64,000 nt of DNA from Verrucomicrobiota bacterium (GCA_016716505.1 JADJWF010000011.1:806001-870000); one strand, 5' to 3'; numbered from the stretch's first letter, positions 35,492 through 44,922 are shown. The notes: generated by a model not told the origin, from the sequence alone. Numbers and translations: made by a program.

Positions 35492-36364
35492 GAGCAGGCG
35501 AGACGCCCGCGCTCCCCCGGACCGTCGCGGCCCTTGGTGCCGCCGGCGCTTCCGTGGGCCGGCGTACCGGAAGTTTTCCGCCACGCGCCATCAAGCGGCA
35601 GTGCCGGGTGGGGGCTTGGGTTACGGGGTGGCGGAGGATAGCTTCGCCAGCACCGGCAGGACCGGGCCCAGCAAGGCCGCGTCGGGCGGCTTGCCCAGCG
35701 TTTCGCTGAGGCGCTGATACTCCTGCACCAGCCAGGCCATCACCGGCTGGTGCGCCGCGGGCAGGGCAAGGAAATACGGTGTCAGCAGCCCAATCCCCTC
35801 GGCGAAGCTGGCCCGCGCTTCGACAGCGCGTTCGTTGCCCTCCAGCACGGATCCCAAGACTCCCAGCGAACTGGCCAAATCCGGGGTGAAGGCGTCGGGA
35901 TTGGCCCGCGCCAGCGCCCGCCTCAACTCGACCGCCTCCTGCGCCGGCCCCAGCGCCTCCGCCCGCCGGCCCAACGCGCTCAACCAGATCGCCAAGACGG
36001 TGGCTAGCCGGGCACGTGGGGCTTTCAACTCCGGCTGACCGGCGTGGTCCGCAGCTTTGATCCGATCGTAAAGCTGCCGCGCGATGTCGGCCAGCACGGG
36101 CCGCAGCAGGACCGTTTGGCCGGGCGCGGGCATGCCGTCCACAAGCTTCTCCAGCCGGCGGGCAAGGACGGCAGCGGGCGGTAGCTCGTGCGCGAGCAAG
36201 GCGGCGGCGTGCGCGAGCACGTTCTGGACGGGGCGGGGGTCTTGCGGTGGTGGGGAAGTCTGGAACGCCTTCACGGCGGTGGCGAAGGCGGCCACCACCC
36301 AGTCGGCGAGCGCGAGGAGGACGGGGGCCGTATCGGCCGGGGCGGTGGCAGTTCCGCCAGGTTT

Positions 36365-36455
36365 TGGAGTGCGCCAGTCCGCTGGCGCTTTTTCCCCGCC
36401 CGACGCGCCCGAAAGCGGCAGAGGGCTGCCGCAGTCCAAGACGCTGGCGCGCTCC
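36365..36455. repeat. Palindromic repeat block inside the TPR remnant
   Basis: Contains GCGCCAG-TCCG-CTGGCGC (36371-36388) and GCGGCA-GAGGGC-TGCCGC (36415-36432), then a second GACGCTGGCGC. Read in frame it gives VERASVLDCGSPLPLSG, a residue string typical of translated verrucomicrobial repeats. Confidence 0.65.
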
Positions 36456-36540
36456 ACGGCGTAGCGGTAGGCCAGGGCGTGGCAAATGCGCCAGCGGTCG
36501 TCGTCGTCCGTGGGCGGGGTGAGGAAGCCGTGCTGGACAA

Positions 36541-36640
36541 GCTGGCGCAGGGCGGCTGCTGGCTGCCGCTTTGGGGTGCCCCAGGAGGGAAAAGCGGCAG
36601 CTCGCCGACTCGCAGCCGCACTCCAAGACGCTGGCGCGAC
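36541..36640. repeat. Second palindromic repeat block upstream of the TPR remnant
   Basis: Shares AAAGCGGCAG, GCAGCCGCACTCCAAGACGC and CTGGCGC with the block at 36365-36455, in related order. It sits where the missing N-terminal part of the TPR-type protein should begin, so it may mark the break point. Confidence 0.55.
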
Positions 36641-36710
36641 GGGTTTGTCGCTCTCTGACCGGCTTACGCCCGCCGGAGGCTGCGCCAGACCCTTTCCTGC
36701 TCCGCTGTTC

Positions 36711-38072
36711 TCAAGCGTAGCGCCCCGTGTTGTGTTCCGGCTTGAAGAACTCGTGGAGCAGACGGTCCACCTGCAGCAGGCCGGCGCGGGTGATGGCGAT
36801 GCGGTCACCGTTGCCGGCGTGGCCGTCGCTGGCGAGGAAGCCCCATTCCTTCAGGGTCGCCAGCGGGGCGGCGAATTTCACGCGCGGGTCTTCGCCGAAC
36901 TTCTGCGTGAAGTAGTTCGCGCTGACGCTGCCGAGCTTGAGCTGGAGGATGAGTTCGCGGATGTAGCGTTCCTCGGGCGTCGGGGTCAGGGCGCGATAGA
37001 CGGGCAGTTGACCTGCGTTCACGGCGTCCACGTAGGGCTGGAAGTCGTGCTGGTTCTGGTAGTGCGTGCCGCCGATGTGCCCGAAGCTCGCCACGCCGAT
37101 GCTCAGCAAGTCCGCGCCGGCCCAGAGGTAATCGCGATAGACGAAGCGGGTCTTCGCCTTGTCCTTCACGGCGGTGTAGGCGCTGCCGACGGTGTAGCCG
37201 GCGCGCTCGAGTTCCTTGAAGGCGTAGTCCACCCAGCGGCGTTTGGTGTCCCAGTCGGCCACGGGCGCGACAAGTTTGCCCTCGGCCTTCATCTGCCGGT
37301 AGATGCCGGTGTTGAAGGGCACTTCCATCTGGTAAATCGTCACCGAGTCGGGCGCGAGTTCGAGGGTCTTCGCCACCGCCATGCGCCACTTCTCCTCGGT
37401 CTCCTCGACCATGCCGGCGATGAGATCAATGTTGATTTGCGGGAAGCCGACCTCGCGCGCGTAGGCATAGGCGCGGGCGATCTCTTTCGAGCGATGCGCC
37501 CGGCCGTTGATCTCGAGGATGTGGTCGTCGAAGTGCTCGATGCCGAGGCTCAGGCGGGTGACGCCAAGCTCGCGCAGGGCGGCGAGCTTGTGGTCAGTGA
37601 GCGTGCCCGGCTCGGCCTCGAAGGCGACTTCCTCGGCTTCGTCCCAGGGGAGCAGGCGCTTCATGCCGTCGGTGAGGAAGCGGAGCTGGTCCACGCTCAG
37701 GTAGCTGGGCGTGCCGCCGCCGAAATAGATGAAACTCGGCTTGCGCCCGCCGATGAAGGGCTTGCGGGCGTAGATCTCGAGTTCGGCCAGGAGGGCGTCG
37801 AGGTAGCCGCGGATGGCGGCGGAGTCCTTGTCGGTATAGACCTTGAAGTAGCAAAAGTGGCAGCGTTTACGGCAGAAGGGGATGTGGGCGTACACACCGA
37901 GCGGGTTGCGACCCGGCAGGCGCTCGAGGGCAGCGAGAAACTCGGGCACGAACTCCGGCTTCCAGAAAGCGAACGGCGGGTAGTTGGAGACGAAGTAGTT
38001 GCCGGCTGTCGTGGCCTTCTCCAGCGGCGGCTGAGCGGCAGCGGCCGGCGGCTTGGGCAGGGAAGCGTTCAT
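36711..38072 (-). CDS. HemN/HemW-like radical SAM protein
   Basis: A 453-residue radical SAM enzyme of the coproporphyrinogen oxidase-like family. ATG 38072 (MNASLPKPPAA) is preferred over 38186. The cluster motif C-x3-C-x2-C reads CRKRCHFCYF, preceded by YAHIPF. FIYFGGGTPSYLSVDQL, VTRLSLGIEHFDDHILEINGR and NIDLIAGMVEETEEKW follow, and the C-terminal HemN domain has YIRELILQLKLGSV. Members either decarboxylate coproporphyrinogen III anaerobically or act as haem chaperones or haem-degrading enzymes. The motif lacks the extra Cys of true HemN (CxxxCxxCxC), so a HemW/HutW-like role is more likely. It follows the MGMT-family gene by 4 bases, as last gene of a PQQ-MGMT-radical SAM operon. Confidence 0.87.
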   Translation of the reverse strand: MNASLPKPPAAAAQPPLEKATTAGNYFVSNYPPFAFWKPEFVPEFLAALERLPGRNPLGVYAHIPFCRKRCHFCYFKVYTDKDSAAIRGYLDALLAELEIYARKPFIGGRKPSFIYFGGGTPSYLSVDQLRFLTDGMKRLLPWDEAEEVAFEAEPGTLTDHKLAALRELGVTRLSLGIEHFDDHILEINGRAHRSKEIARAYAYAREVGFPQINIDLIAGMVEETEEKWRMAVAKTLELAPDSVTIYQMEVPFNTGIYRQMKAEGKLVAPVADWDTKRRWVDYAFKELERAGYTVGSAYTAVKDKAKTRFVYRDYLWAGADLLSIGVASFGHIGGTHYQNQHDFQPYVDAVNAGQLPVYRALTPTPEERYIRELILQLKLGSVSANYFTQKFGEDPRVKFAAPLATLKEWGFLASDGHAGNGDRIAITRAGLLQVDRLLHEFFKPEHNTGRYA

Positions 38073-38076
38073 GGGG

Positions 38077-38559
38077 TCAAAGTCGGGCCAACACCGAATC
38101 AAACCGCGGAATCTTTGGCGGCAGTTTGCCTTTCGCCGGCAAGAGCGGGTGGCCTTCGGCGCGCAGGCGCCGCGCCTGCTCGGCAACGCCGCCGGGGAAT
38201 TTCGGGTTCAGTTTGCCGCCTTCTTTCAACACTCGACACCAAGGCGTGACGCGCTGGCGGCCCTCGGCTTCGTCCTCGGCCGCCGCGTGGGCGGCGATCC
38301 ACGTGAAGAGGTCCGTGGTCATCGGGCAGCCGATCGTTGGGCCGTGCTGCCGGGCGATGTCGGCCCGCAGCGCGTTGATGGTCGTGACGCGGCCCTTGCG
38401 CACGCGGCGGATGAGGGCGTCCTCCTCGCGTGGCGCCGGGATGGCGCAGGTGCCTTCGCCCCAGCTTTTGCGGAGCTTGCCGGTGATGGAGATGACCTTG
38501 GGCAGGCCCGTGTCGTCGGCGAGCGTCTCGTGCCAGGAGGTGGGTTTGCGGGTGTTCAT
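38077..38559 (-). CDS. MGMT-family (alkyltransferase-like) DNA-binding protein
   Basis: A 160-residue protein from ATG 38559 (MNTRKPTSWHETL), whose start overlaps the stop of the PQQ gene (ATGA). It resembles the DNA-binding part of O6-alkylguanine transferases (VRKGRVTTINALRADIAR, then GCPMTTDLFTWIA) but lacks the PCHR methyl-acceptor motif. It therefore cannot be assumed to repair alkylated DNA by methyl transfer. The C-terminal GKLNPKFPGGVAEQARRLRAEG is conserved in a group of bacterial MGMT-like proteins I recall only as 'MGMT family protein'. Function: possibly lesion recognition. Operonic with its neighbours on both sides. Confidence 0.7.
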   Translation of the reverse strand: MNTRKPTSWHETLADDTGLPKVISITGKLRKSWGEGTCAIPAPREEDALIRRVRKGRVTTINALRADIARQHGPTIGCPMTTDLFTWIAAHAAAEDEAEGRQRVTPWCRVLKEGGKLNPKFPGGVAEQARRLRAEGHPLLPAKGKLPPKIPRFDSVLARL

Positions 38560-39677
38560 TTGGCGCCAAAGCAGTACACGCTGCCGTCCTCGCTGCCGAT
38601 GACCACCTTGCCGCCCGCGACGGCCGGTGACGCCGTCACCGCCCCGCCGATGTCGTAATGCCAGAGCTCCTTGCCGTCCGCGAGCGACACGATGTAGAGC
38701 CTCCCGTCGTCTGATCCCACGACGACCTTGTTGCCAACGACGACGGGCGAACTGTCCACCTTGCCCCGCGCGGCAAACGACCAGAGCGGCTTGCCGTCTG
38801 CCTTGTTCACGCAGTGCAGCCGCCGGTCGCGGCCGCCGAAGACCACCCGGTCCGCGGTCACGGCGGGGGAGGAGAAGTACGGGAAGTTGCGATCCTTGAA
38901 CGTCCACACCCGCTCGCCCTTGGCGATGTCCACGCATTGGAACTCGTTCTGGTAATGGCCGAAGTACGCGCGGTCGCCTTCCAGCGCGACCGACCCGGCG
39001 ATGTAGGCGCCCGCCTCGACCTCCTTGAGCTTCTGGCCGTCGGCGAGGTTGATGACGTGCAAGATCGCATCGCAGCCGCCGAAGACGGTTCGGCCTTGGG
39101 CGACGGACGGGGCGCCGTTGATGTAATTGCCGGTCTCGTAGGTCCAGTTGGTTTTGCCGGTGGCGGCGTCGAGGGCGTACAGCTTGAAATCATAGCTGCC
39201 GACGAGAACCCAATTGGCGTCGCCGCTCGGGGCTTTCACCCAGTTGGGCGCGCCGAGGATTTTGTCTCCCGTCTCGGCCTTCCAGAGGAGTTTTCCGTCC
39301 GCCGCGTTCAGGGCATAGACATAGGCGTCGCCACCCCCGAAATACACGCGGCCGTCGAGGACGAGCGGTGAGGATTCGATCGGCGCATCCGTTTTGAAGG
39401 TCCACAGCTTCTGGCCGTCAGCGAGATTCAGCGCATAGAGAAGGCCGTCGTCCGAACCGACGAAGACCTTGCCCGCGACCACGGCGGCGGACGACTTCAC
39501 CGGCCCGCCCGTCTTGAACGTCCACAGCAGCGCGGGCTTGTCCGGCAGCGAACCACTGGCGATTCCCAACAGCGCGGGCGAGCCCCGGAAGCTCGGCCAG
39601 TCCGCGTCGGAGGCCCCCGAGGACGCGGGGCCCAGCGCGAGAGTGGCGAAGACCAAAGGGATGATTGACGCCTTCAT
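38556..39677 (-). CDS. Secreted PQQ-type beta-propeller protein
   Basis: A 373-residue protein from ATG 39677 (MKASIIPLVFATLALG) with a signal peptide to about residue 22. It is built almost entirely of PQQ-like propeller blades: repeats such as VFVGSDDGLLYALNLADGQ, VYFGGGDAYVYALNAADGK and VVVGSDDGRLYIVSLADGK occur about every 40 residues. No quinoprotein active-site Asp/Glu or disulfide motif is evident, so it is probably a BamB-like or binding propeller rather than a dehydrogenase. It heads the operon PQQ propeller, MGMT-family, radical SAM. Confidence 0.87.
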   Translation of the reverse strand: MKASIIPLVFATLALGPASSGASDADWPSFRGSPALLGIASGSLPDKPALLWTFKTGGPVKSSAAVVAGKVFVGSDDGLLYALNLADGQKLWTFKTDAPIESSPLVLDGRVYFGGGDAYVYALNAADGKLLWKAETGDKILGAPNWVKAPSGDANWVLVGSYDFKLYALDAATGKTNWTYETGNYINGAPSVAQGRTVFGGCDAILHVINLADGQKLKEVEAGAYIAGSVALEGDRAYFGHYQNEFQCVDIAKGERVWTFKDRNFPYFSSPAVTADRVVFGGRDRRLHCVNKADGKPLWSFAARGKVDSSPVVVGNKVVVGSDDGRLYIVSLADGKELWHYDIGGAVTASPAVAGGKVVIGSEDGSVYCFGAK

Positions 39678-39761
39678 GCGGCCATTATCGGTCGGCTCCC
39701 CGGGGCTGGCAAACGGCAAGGCGGGTTGTTTCCGCGCGGCGGCCCTGCTCCGGCGGTGCCT

Positions 39762-40667
39762 TCAACGGCGCGGTGCATCCGGCGCCGGCGCGAGGAGGTC
39801 ATCCACCGCGAGTGCCAGGGCTTCCAGGTAGGCGTCACCCGCGGGATGATGGGTCAGGGCCACCAGCACATAATGCCGGCCCGGGCCGGTGATCACGGCC
39901 GAGTCGTGGAACCAGTCCTGCCACCAACCGGATTTGCGGCGCAGTTCCAGCCCGCGTCCTGCCAGCGCCCGCACAAACCGGTCATTCAGGTGCGGGATGT
40001 CCGGCGAGGCAAAGATCTCGCGCATGACTTGCGACGCGGCGGGTGAGACCAGTCGGCCTTGTTCCAGCAACAGGTAGAACCGCAGAACCTGGCGCACCGT
40101 GGCCGCGTGCGAGTGATCCCCCACCGGATCTCCCACGCGTTCTCCGCCCTGGCCGTAGTGCTTGCCCAGCCAGATCCCGCCGCCGTGCCGTGGGTCGTAA
40201 AACCGATACTGGTCGAGCACCTCCCGGATGGCAGTGAGGCCCAACTCGCGGGAATATTTTGCCGCCAGCTCATTGCTGGACTGCTTGATCATCAGCCCCA
40301 ACTCGTGACGCGTGGCCGCGGAAAGATTCGTGGTCGCATCGGGCCGCAGTTGAAACCACGCCAGCAAGATGGCGATCTTCGGCAGGCTGGCCGCGTACTC
40401 GACACGGTCGGGACGGAGCATCGCCAGCCGGAGCGTCCGCAGGTCCAACAAGCCGACGGCAGTTTGCTCCGGGGTCATGCCGAATCGGTGACGCAAGTCG
40501 GCATCTATCGCTTCGAGTTTCGCCTGCAGTCCGGCGTCGGTGGGCGTGGAGTAATCCAGCGCGTAGCGGTGGAACGACGGGGTCATGGATGAAGGCAGCG
40601 TGGCGCAGCCGGCAAAGACGCCGGCGAGCAGCACGCCGGCGGTCAGGGTGCGCAGTTTGGTCATCAT
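39762..40667 (-). CDS. Class A beta-lactamase-like serine hydrolase, probable lipoprotein
   Basis: A 301-residue protein from ATG 40667 (MMTKLRTLTAGVLLAG). The signal ends in VFAGC21, a slightly off-consensus lipobox. Catalytic motifs are Ser94-x-x-Lys97 (SLPK) and Ser130-Ser-Asn132 (SSNE). A KSGWW near residue 250 stands where class A enzymes have KTG. The layout matches penicillin-recognising serine hydrolases, but substituted motifs and no clear omega-loop glutamate make true beta-lactam resistance doubtful; a peptidoglycan-related role is possible. It is divergent from the thpR pseudogene with a 188-base shared upstream region. Confidence 0.8.
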   Translation of the reverse strand: MMTKLRTLTAGVLLAGVFAGCATLPSSMTPSFHRYALDYSTPTDAGLQAKLEAIDADLRHRFGMTPEQTAVGLLDLRTLRLAMLRPDRVEYAASLPKIAILLAWFQLRPDATTNLSAATRHELGLMIKQSSNELAAKYSRELGLTAIREVLDQYRFYDPRHGGGIWLGKHYGQGGERVGDPVGDHSHAATVRQVLRFYLLLEQGRLVSPAASQVMREIFASPDIPHLNDRFVRALAGRGLELRRKSGWWQDWFHDSAVITGPGRHYVLVALTHHPAGDAYLEALALAVDDLLAPAPDAPRR

Positions 40668-40855
40668 GTCGCTTCGGTCGGTTGAGGGCGTCGGCATCGC
40701 GAACCCACGGAGCGTGAAGTTGGGGCGGGGTGAGCACAAGGTCGAGAAGGACCGGGGCCAAACCGGGTCGGAGGGAGAAACAGTCGTGCTCGGGCGCGGC
40801 GATCAGAACTCTTGGCGGCTGTGGACGAGAAGGTATCCTCGGCCGTGCAATCGTT

Positions 40856-41486
40856 ATGACGCCCGCGCCCGGTGGCGAAACCGCTCCTCAATCCCTCGCT
40901 GACCGCAGCGCCCGATTGTTTGTGGCAATCAAATGTCCGTCGGCCCTCGTGAGGCCGCTGATGGCGTTGCAACGCCGTTGGGAGGAAGGTCTGCCGCGCC
41001 GGTTGGTTCGCTGGGTGTCGGAACATCAGTTCCACATTACCCTGTTGTTTTTCGGCCGGGTGGCGCGGGAACGAATGGATGAGTTGACCGGGCGGTTGGC
41101 CGACGCCACCGCCGACTGTCCGGCGCTCCCGCTGGGTTTGATCGGCGTGGGCGTTTTTCCCGACTGGCGGCATCCCCGCGTGCTGTGGACGGGCGTGGAC
41201 GGCGAACTGGCGGAGCTTGCTGCGCTTCAACGGCGGATCTGGGAAGTCGGCCGGGCCTGTGGAGAAGCCCGAGGACCGAGACTTTCACGCTCATGTCACG
41301 TTGGGGCGAGTGATGGGCCGGGAACGCGCGGATGGCGACGCCGTGCGCCGGGCGGCGGGCAAAGACCTCCAGGCGCGCTGGGGGAGTTGGCAGGCGACTG
41401 AGGTGATCCTGATGAGCAGTGAGCTCCGGCCCGGCGGCTCGGTGTACTCGGACCTCGCGACCTTTCCGCTTCGACCGGCCTCGTGA
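40856..41486 (+). pseudogene. thpR: RNA 2',3'-cyclic phosphodiesterase (ThpR-like), frameshifted
   Basis: Starting at ATG 40856 (MTPAPGGETAPQ) one frame gives ARLFVAIKCPSALVRPLMAL and the first catalytic HxTx motif (QFHITLLFFG). From about 41,230-41,290 the conserved sequence moves to another frame, with EKPEDRDFHAHVTLGRVMG (second HxTx, HVTL) and the family C-terminus ELRPGGSVYSDLATFPL to the TGA at 41486. As written the first frame ends at 41401 without the second histidine motif, so the product would be inactive. A one-base indel between the two parts would restore a roughly 210-residue enzyme. The family ligates or hydrolyses 2',3'-cyclic RNA ends. Confidence 0.8.
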
Positions 41487-41535
41487 AGCGCGGCCGGCGG
41501 GCTCGACCCGCCGCGGGGCGCTGCTAGCTTGCGGC

Positions 41536-44274
41536 GTGGCACGGATTCGAACAGCCGCGGCCGGTGGCGAAGGAGTAATCGCCATCCACGGCGCGCGCGA
41601 ACACAACCTCAAAAACCTCTCGGTGGAAATTCCGCGGGGCGCGTTTGTGGTGGTCACCGGGGTCAGCGGCTCGGGCAAGAGCACTCTGGCGTTTGACCTG
41701 TTGTTCGCCGAGGGCCAACGCCGATTTCTCGACGCGATGAACGCCTACGCCCGCCAGTTCGTGGAGCAGATGGCGCGGCCGGACGTGGACCTCATCACCG
41801 GCATTCCCCCGACGGTCAGCATTGAGCAGAGGAACTCCCGTGGCGGGGGCAAAAGCACGGTGGCGACCGTGACCGAGGTGCATCACTTCGTCCGACTGCT
41901 GTACGCCCGCCTCGGCGTGCAGTACTGCCCGGATTGCCAGCGGCCCGTCGAGCCGCAGACCCGCGATGAGATCGGTCGTCGTCTCGCGGAAGAGGCCCGC
42001 CGGCGCGGTCCGCTCACCTTGCTGGCGCCGTTGGTGCGCGGGCGCAAGGGCTTTCACAGTGAGGTTGCCGAGTGGGCGCGCAAGCACGGTTATGCGCAGG
42101 TGCGCGCGGACGGGAAACTGCTCGACGCGAGTCAACCGCTGCGGCTCGACCGGTTTCGGGAGCACCATGTCGAGGTCGTTACCGGAACGCTGGCGGCGCA
42201 GGGCCGCGGGCGGGCAGGCAGCTCGCTGCGGGTGGTGGGTGCGGTCGGAACGAAAGCGGCCCAGCAGGTCATAGATGCAACCCTGCGGCTGGGGAGCGGG
42301 ACCTTGCTGGCGCTCGACGAGCGGGGCCACGTGACCACGCACTCGACCGAGCGGACTTGCGGCGCTTGCGGCCGGTCATTTGCGCCGCTGGATCCGAAGT
42401 TTTTCAGCTACAACTCGGCGGCGGGCTGGTGTCCCCGCTGCCGGGGTTTCGGGGAGCTGTTTTACCTGCCGGAAGACGTGGATCGCGGCGCGCGGGCCGA
42501 TGCCATCGAGGAATCGTGGTGGGGCTGGCAGGAAGGCAAGCGCGAACCATGTCCGGAGTGCGGCGGAGCCCGGCTCAATCCGGTGGCCCGGGCCGTCCGG
42601 CTCGGGGGCGAGGCGTCCCCGTTCCGCCTTCGAACCTCCGGGGGTGAAAGCGGGAGCGAACCAGGGTGCGGCCCGACGATTGACGAGTTGGGCGCGCTGC
42701 CGGTGGCGGCGGCGTTTGACTGGATTCGGCACGTCAAGCTTGCCGGGCGGGAGGCCGAGATCGCGCGGGACATCCTGCCGGAGATTCGCGAGCGGTTGCG
42801 GTTCCTCGTCGAAGTGGGTCTGGGCTACCTCCAGTTGAACCGGGCGGTGACGACGCTCTCGGGCGGGGAAAACCAGCGCATCCGTCTCGCGGCGCAACTG
42901 GGCTCCAACCTCAGCGGGGTGTTGTACATCCTCGATGAACCGACGATCGGACTGCACGCCCGCGACAATGATCAACTCCTTGCCGCGCTCGCGAAACTGC
43001 GGGAGCGCGGCAACTCTTTGCTGGTGGTTGAGCATGACGAGGAAACCATGCGTCACGCGGACCACGTGATTGACCTGGGCCCGGGCGCGGGCGCCAACGG
43101 TGGTCGGGTGGTGGCAGCCGGCCCGTTAAAGGCGCTGTTGCGGCACCCGGATTCAATCACCGGCCAGTACCTGCGGACCCGACGTTCCTTTCCCTCGCGG
43201 GGCGCGCGACGTGAGGTGAACCCCCGCACGGGGGCCTGGCTGACGTTGAGAGACGCGGCGCTCCACAACCTCAAAAACCTCACGGTCCGTTTTCCGCTCG
43301 GGCGGTTGGTGGTGGTCACGGGCGTCAGCGGGTCGGGCAAGAGCACGTTGATTAGGGAATGCCTGCTCCCCGCGTTGGAGACCGCGCTCGCGAGACGAAG
43401 GCGGCGCGACCGGGCCGGCGACGCGCCGGGCAAGGGGCACACGACGGTATCCGGCTACGAATCCATCCGCGGGGTGTACGAAGTGGACCAGAGCCCCATC
43501 GGTCGCACGCCGCGTTCCACCCCCGCCACGTATGTCGGCTTCTTTGACGACATCCGCCGACTCTTTTCGCAGGCGCCGGAAGCGCGGCTGCGCGGCTACG
43601 GGCCCGGGCGCTTCAGCTTCAACAGCGCGGCCGGCCGGTGTCCGGAATGCGAGGGGGCCGGCGTCGTGAAGCTCGAAATGAACTTTCTTCCGCCTGCCTT
43701 CGTCCGTTGCGAGACCTGCAACGGGTCGCGCTTCAACGCCGAGACCCTCGACATCCGGTGGAATGGGCGAAACATTGCCGAAGTGCTCGATCTGAGCGTG
43801 GCTGAGGCGCTCGCGTTCTTCGCGGCGCAGGCGAGAATCCGCCGCCCGCTCGAGGCGCTGCACGACACCGGGCTGGACTACCTCAAACTGGGACAGACCA
43901 GCCCCACCTTGAGCGGCGGCGAAGCCCAGCGCGTGAAACTGGTCACGCACCTCCTCGGAGGACTGAGACCCGGGCCGGGGGGACCATTGCCGACTGAGAG
44001 CCGCGCTGACCCCGCGCGCGGTGGCATCGGCGGCAAGCTCTTCGTCCTCGAGGAACCGACCATCGGTCTTCACATGGCGGATGTGCGTCGGTTGGTGGAC
44101 GTTCTTCAGCGATTGGTGGACGCCGGCCACACAGTCCTGGTCATCGAACACAATCTCGACCTCATCGCGGAGGCGGATTGGGTCATTGATCTCGGGCCGG
44201 AAGGCGGCGAAGCAGGGGGGCGGGTCGTCGCGGAGGGGACTCCGGAAAGCGTAGCCGGCTGCACTGAGGGTTGA
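41536..44274 (+). CDS. uvrA: UvrA-like excinuclease ATPase (variant form)
   Basis: About 912 residues from GTG 41536 (VARIRTAAAGG). It has two ABC ATPase halves: Walker A GVSGSGKST near residue 45 and again near 600, with signature motifs LSGGENQRIRLA and LSGGEAQRVKL. Two zinc modules follow UvrA order, one at CGACGRSF...CPRCRGFG and one at CPECEGAG...CETCNGS. It recognises DNA damage with UvrB in nucleotide excision repair. It differs from housekeeping UvrA in the second Walker B (VLEEPTIGLHM, Glu in place of the usual Asp), in a roughly 25-residue Gly/Pro-rich insertion before it, and in SIEQRNSRGGGKSTVATV. It may be a UvrA paralogue rather than the main UvrA. Confidence 0.9.
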   Translation: MARIRTAAAGGEGVIAIHGAREHNLKNLSVEIPRGAFVVVTGVSGSGKSTLAFDLLFAEGQRRFLDAMNAYARQFVEQMARPDVDLITGIPPTVSIEQRNSRGGGKSTVATVTEVHHFVRLLYARLGVQYCPDCQRPVEPQTRDEIGRRLAEEARRRGPLTLLAPLVRGRKGFHSEVAEWARKHGYAQVRADGKLLDASQPLRLDRFREHHVEVVTGTLAAQGRGRAGSSLRVVGAVGTKAAQQVIDATLRLGSGTLLALDERGHVTTHSTERTCGACGRSFAPLDPKFFSYNSAAGWCPRCRGFGELFYLPEDVDRGARADAIEESWWGWQEGKREPCPECGGARLNPVARAVRLGGEASPFRLRTSGGESGSEPGCGPTIDELGALPVAAAFDWIRHVKLAGREAEIARDILPEIRERLRFLVEVGLGYLQLNRAVTTLSGGENQRIRLAAQLGSNLSGVLYILDEPTIGLHARDNDQLLAALAKLRERGNSLLVVEHDEETMRHADHVIDLGPGAGANGGRVVAAGPLKALLRHPDSITGQYLRTRRSFPSRGARREVNPRTGAWLTLRDAALHNLKNLTVRFPLGRLVVVTGVSGSGKSTLIRECLLPALETALARRRRRDRAGDAPGKGHTTVSGYESIRGVYEVDQSPIGRTPRSTPATYVGFFDDIRRLFSQAPEARLRGYGPGRFSFNSAAGRCPECEGAGVVKLEMNFLPPAFVRCETCNGSRFNAETLDIRWNGRNIAEVLDLSVAEALAFFAAQARIRRPLEALHDTGLDYLKLGQTSPTLSGGEAQRVKLVTHLLGGLRPGPGGPLPTESRADPARGGIGGKLFVLEEPTIGLHMADVRRLVDVLQRLVDAGHTVLVIEHNLDLIAEADWVIDLGPEGGEAGGRVVAEGTPESVAGCTEG

Positions 44275-44922
44275 GCGACTTCGCGTTGGACACCGGCCGA
44301 TCTGGGTGGCGCCAGACGCCCGGGAGAGCCCCCCGCACTGACTGCCCTGCCGAGTGCTCGGGGATTCGCAGCGAACCGATCCCAACCAGGAGACCGATTT
44401 CAGTCATGACTCGACGGTGAAGCCGGCGGGGATGCGCCGACGGGCAATCGGGAAAAAAAGACCCGGGCGTCAGACGCCAAGGAGGAGGGGGTGGGGAACC
44501 CACTGAAGAAACGTACTGACACCCGGATCGAAATCGTTCCTCGACTGCAAAGAGCTTCCGGTTCAGGCGTGCGCGTTTGGGAGATTGTGGAGGAGAGGGC
44601 TACCTCAGCCTCAGAACGGACGCTTCATCCCCGGCTCACGAGGAAACGGTACTCCCGTTGGCAGAGGTGTCAACCGCACTCTTGAAAGCTGTGTTGTAGC
44701 CTAATTCATCACGTCGGGAACGGAGTTGGCAGTGGGACCGCTCGAAGCGGGTTACACGGAGGAGCGATCCTGGAAGCCCGGGGTCTTCCGGGGCAAACCA
44801 GGCCGTTTGGGCGGCCGGAGTCCTGCGTCTTCAAACGCAGGGCGCGGGGAATGATTCTCCCCCCGTCTGCCAGCTTCCACCTCGCTCGTAAAGATGGGGT
44901 GAGCGGGGGACATTCCGGCAAA
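44275..44922. other. Intergenic region, 648 bases, without a recognised gene
   Basis: Between the uvrA stop and the panB start. All frames are short and Arg-rich or broken. A hairpin CCTGCG-TCTTCAAA-CGCAGG at about 44822-44841 superficially resembles an anticodon arm, but no acceptor or T arm is found around it. No terminator with a T-run, promoter pair or repeat block could be identified with confidence. Confidence 0.4.

Larger units (their letters stand above)
35621..36710 (-). pseudogene. 5'-truncated TPR-type protein remnant with inserted repeats
   Basis: An open leftward frame without a credible start; upstream it runs into the end of the radical SAM gene. Recognisable parts are a short segment like the end of NB-ARC/TPR regulators (LRQLVQHGFLTPP...DRWRICHALAYRYA), a helical middle (VQNVLAHAAALLAHELPPAAVLARRLEKLVDG) and a TPR-like C-terminus (LGRRAEALGPAQEAVELRRALARANPDAF and LGVLGSVLEGNERAVEARASFAEG). 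Two blocks of palindromic repeat sequence interrupt or replace the conserved parts, at about 36365-36455 and 36541-36640. Most likely the 3' end of a large signalling or ATPase protein whose 5' part was lost. It could still be expressed from an unrecognised start. Confidence 0.55.

Noticed and set aside
35379..36626. Upstream extension of the GH38 frame by 416 residues
   Set aside because: The extension is Arg/Pro/Ala-rich shadow of the TPR remnant; a clear signal peptide begins at 35378.
38560..38937. Upstream extension of the MGMT-family frame
   Set aside because: It overlaps conserved propeller repeats of the PQQ gene in another frame; ATG 38559 overlaps that gene's stop as expected for coupling.
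41217..41401. Two overlapping frames as separate genes at the thpR locus
   Set aside because: Each carries only one of the two HxTx motifs of the same enzyme family in the expected order, so a frameshifted single gene is more likely.
44822..44841. Hairpin CCTGCG-TCTTCAAA-CGCAGG resembling a selenocysteine tRNA anticodon arm
   Set aside because: The loop is eight bases rather than seven, and no acceptor stem, D arm or TTCRANY T loop could be placed around it.
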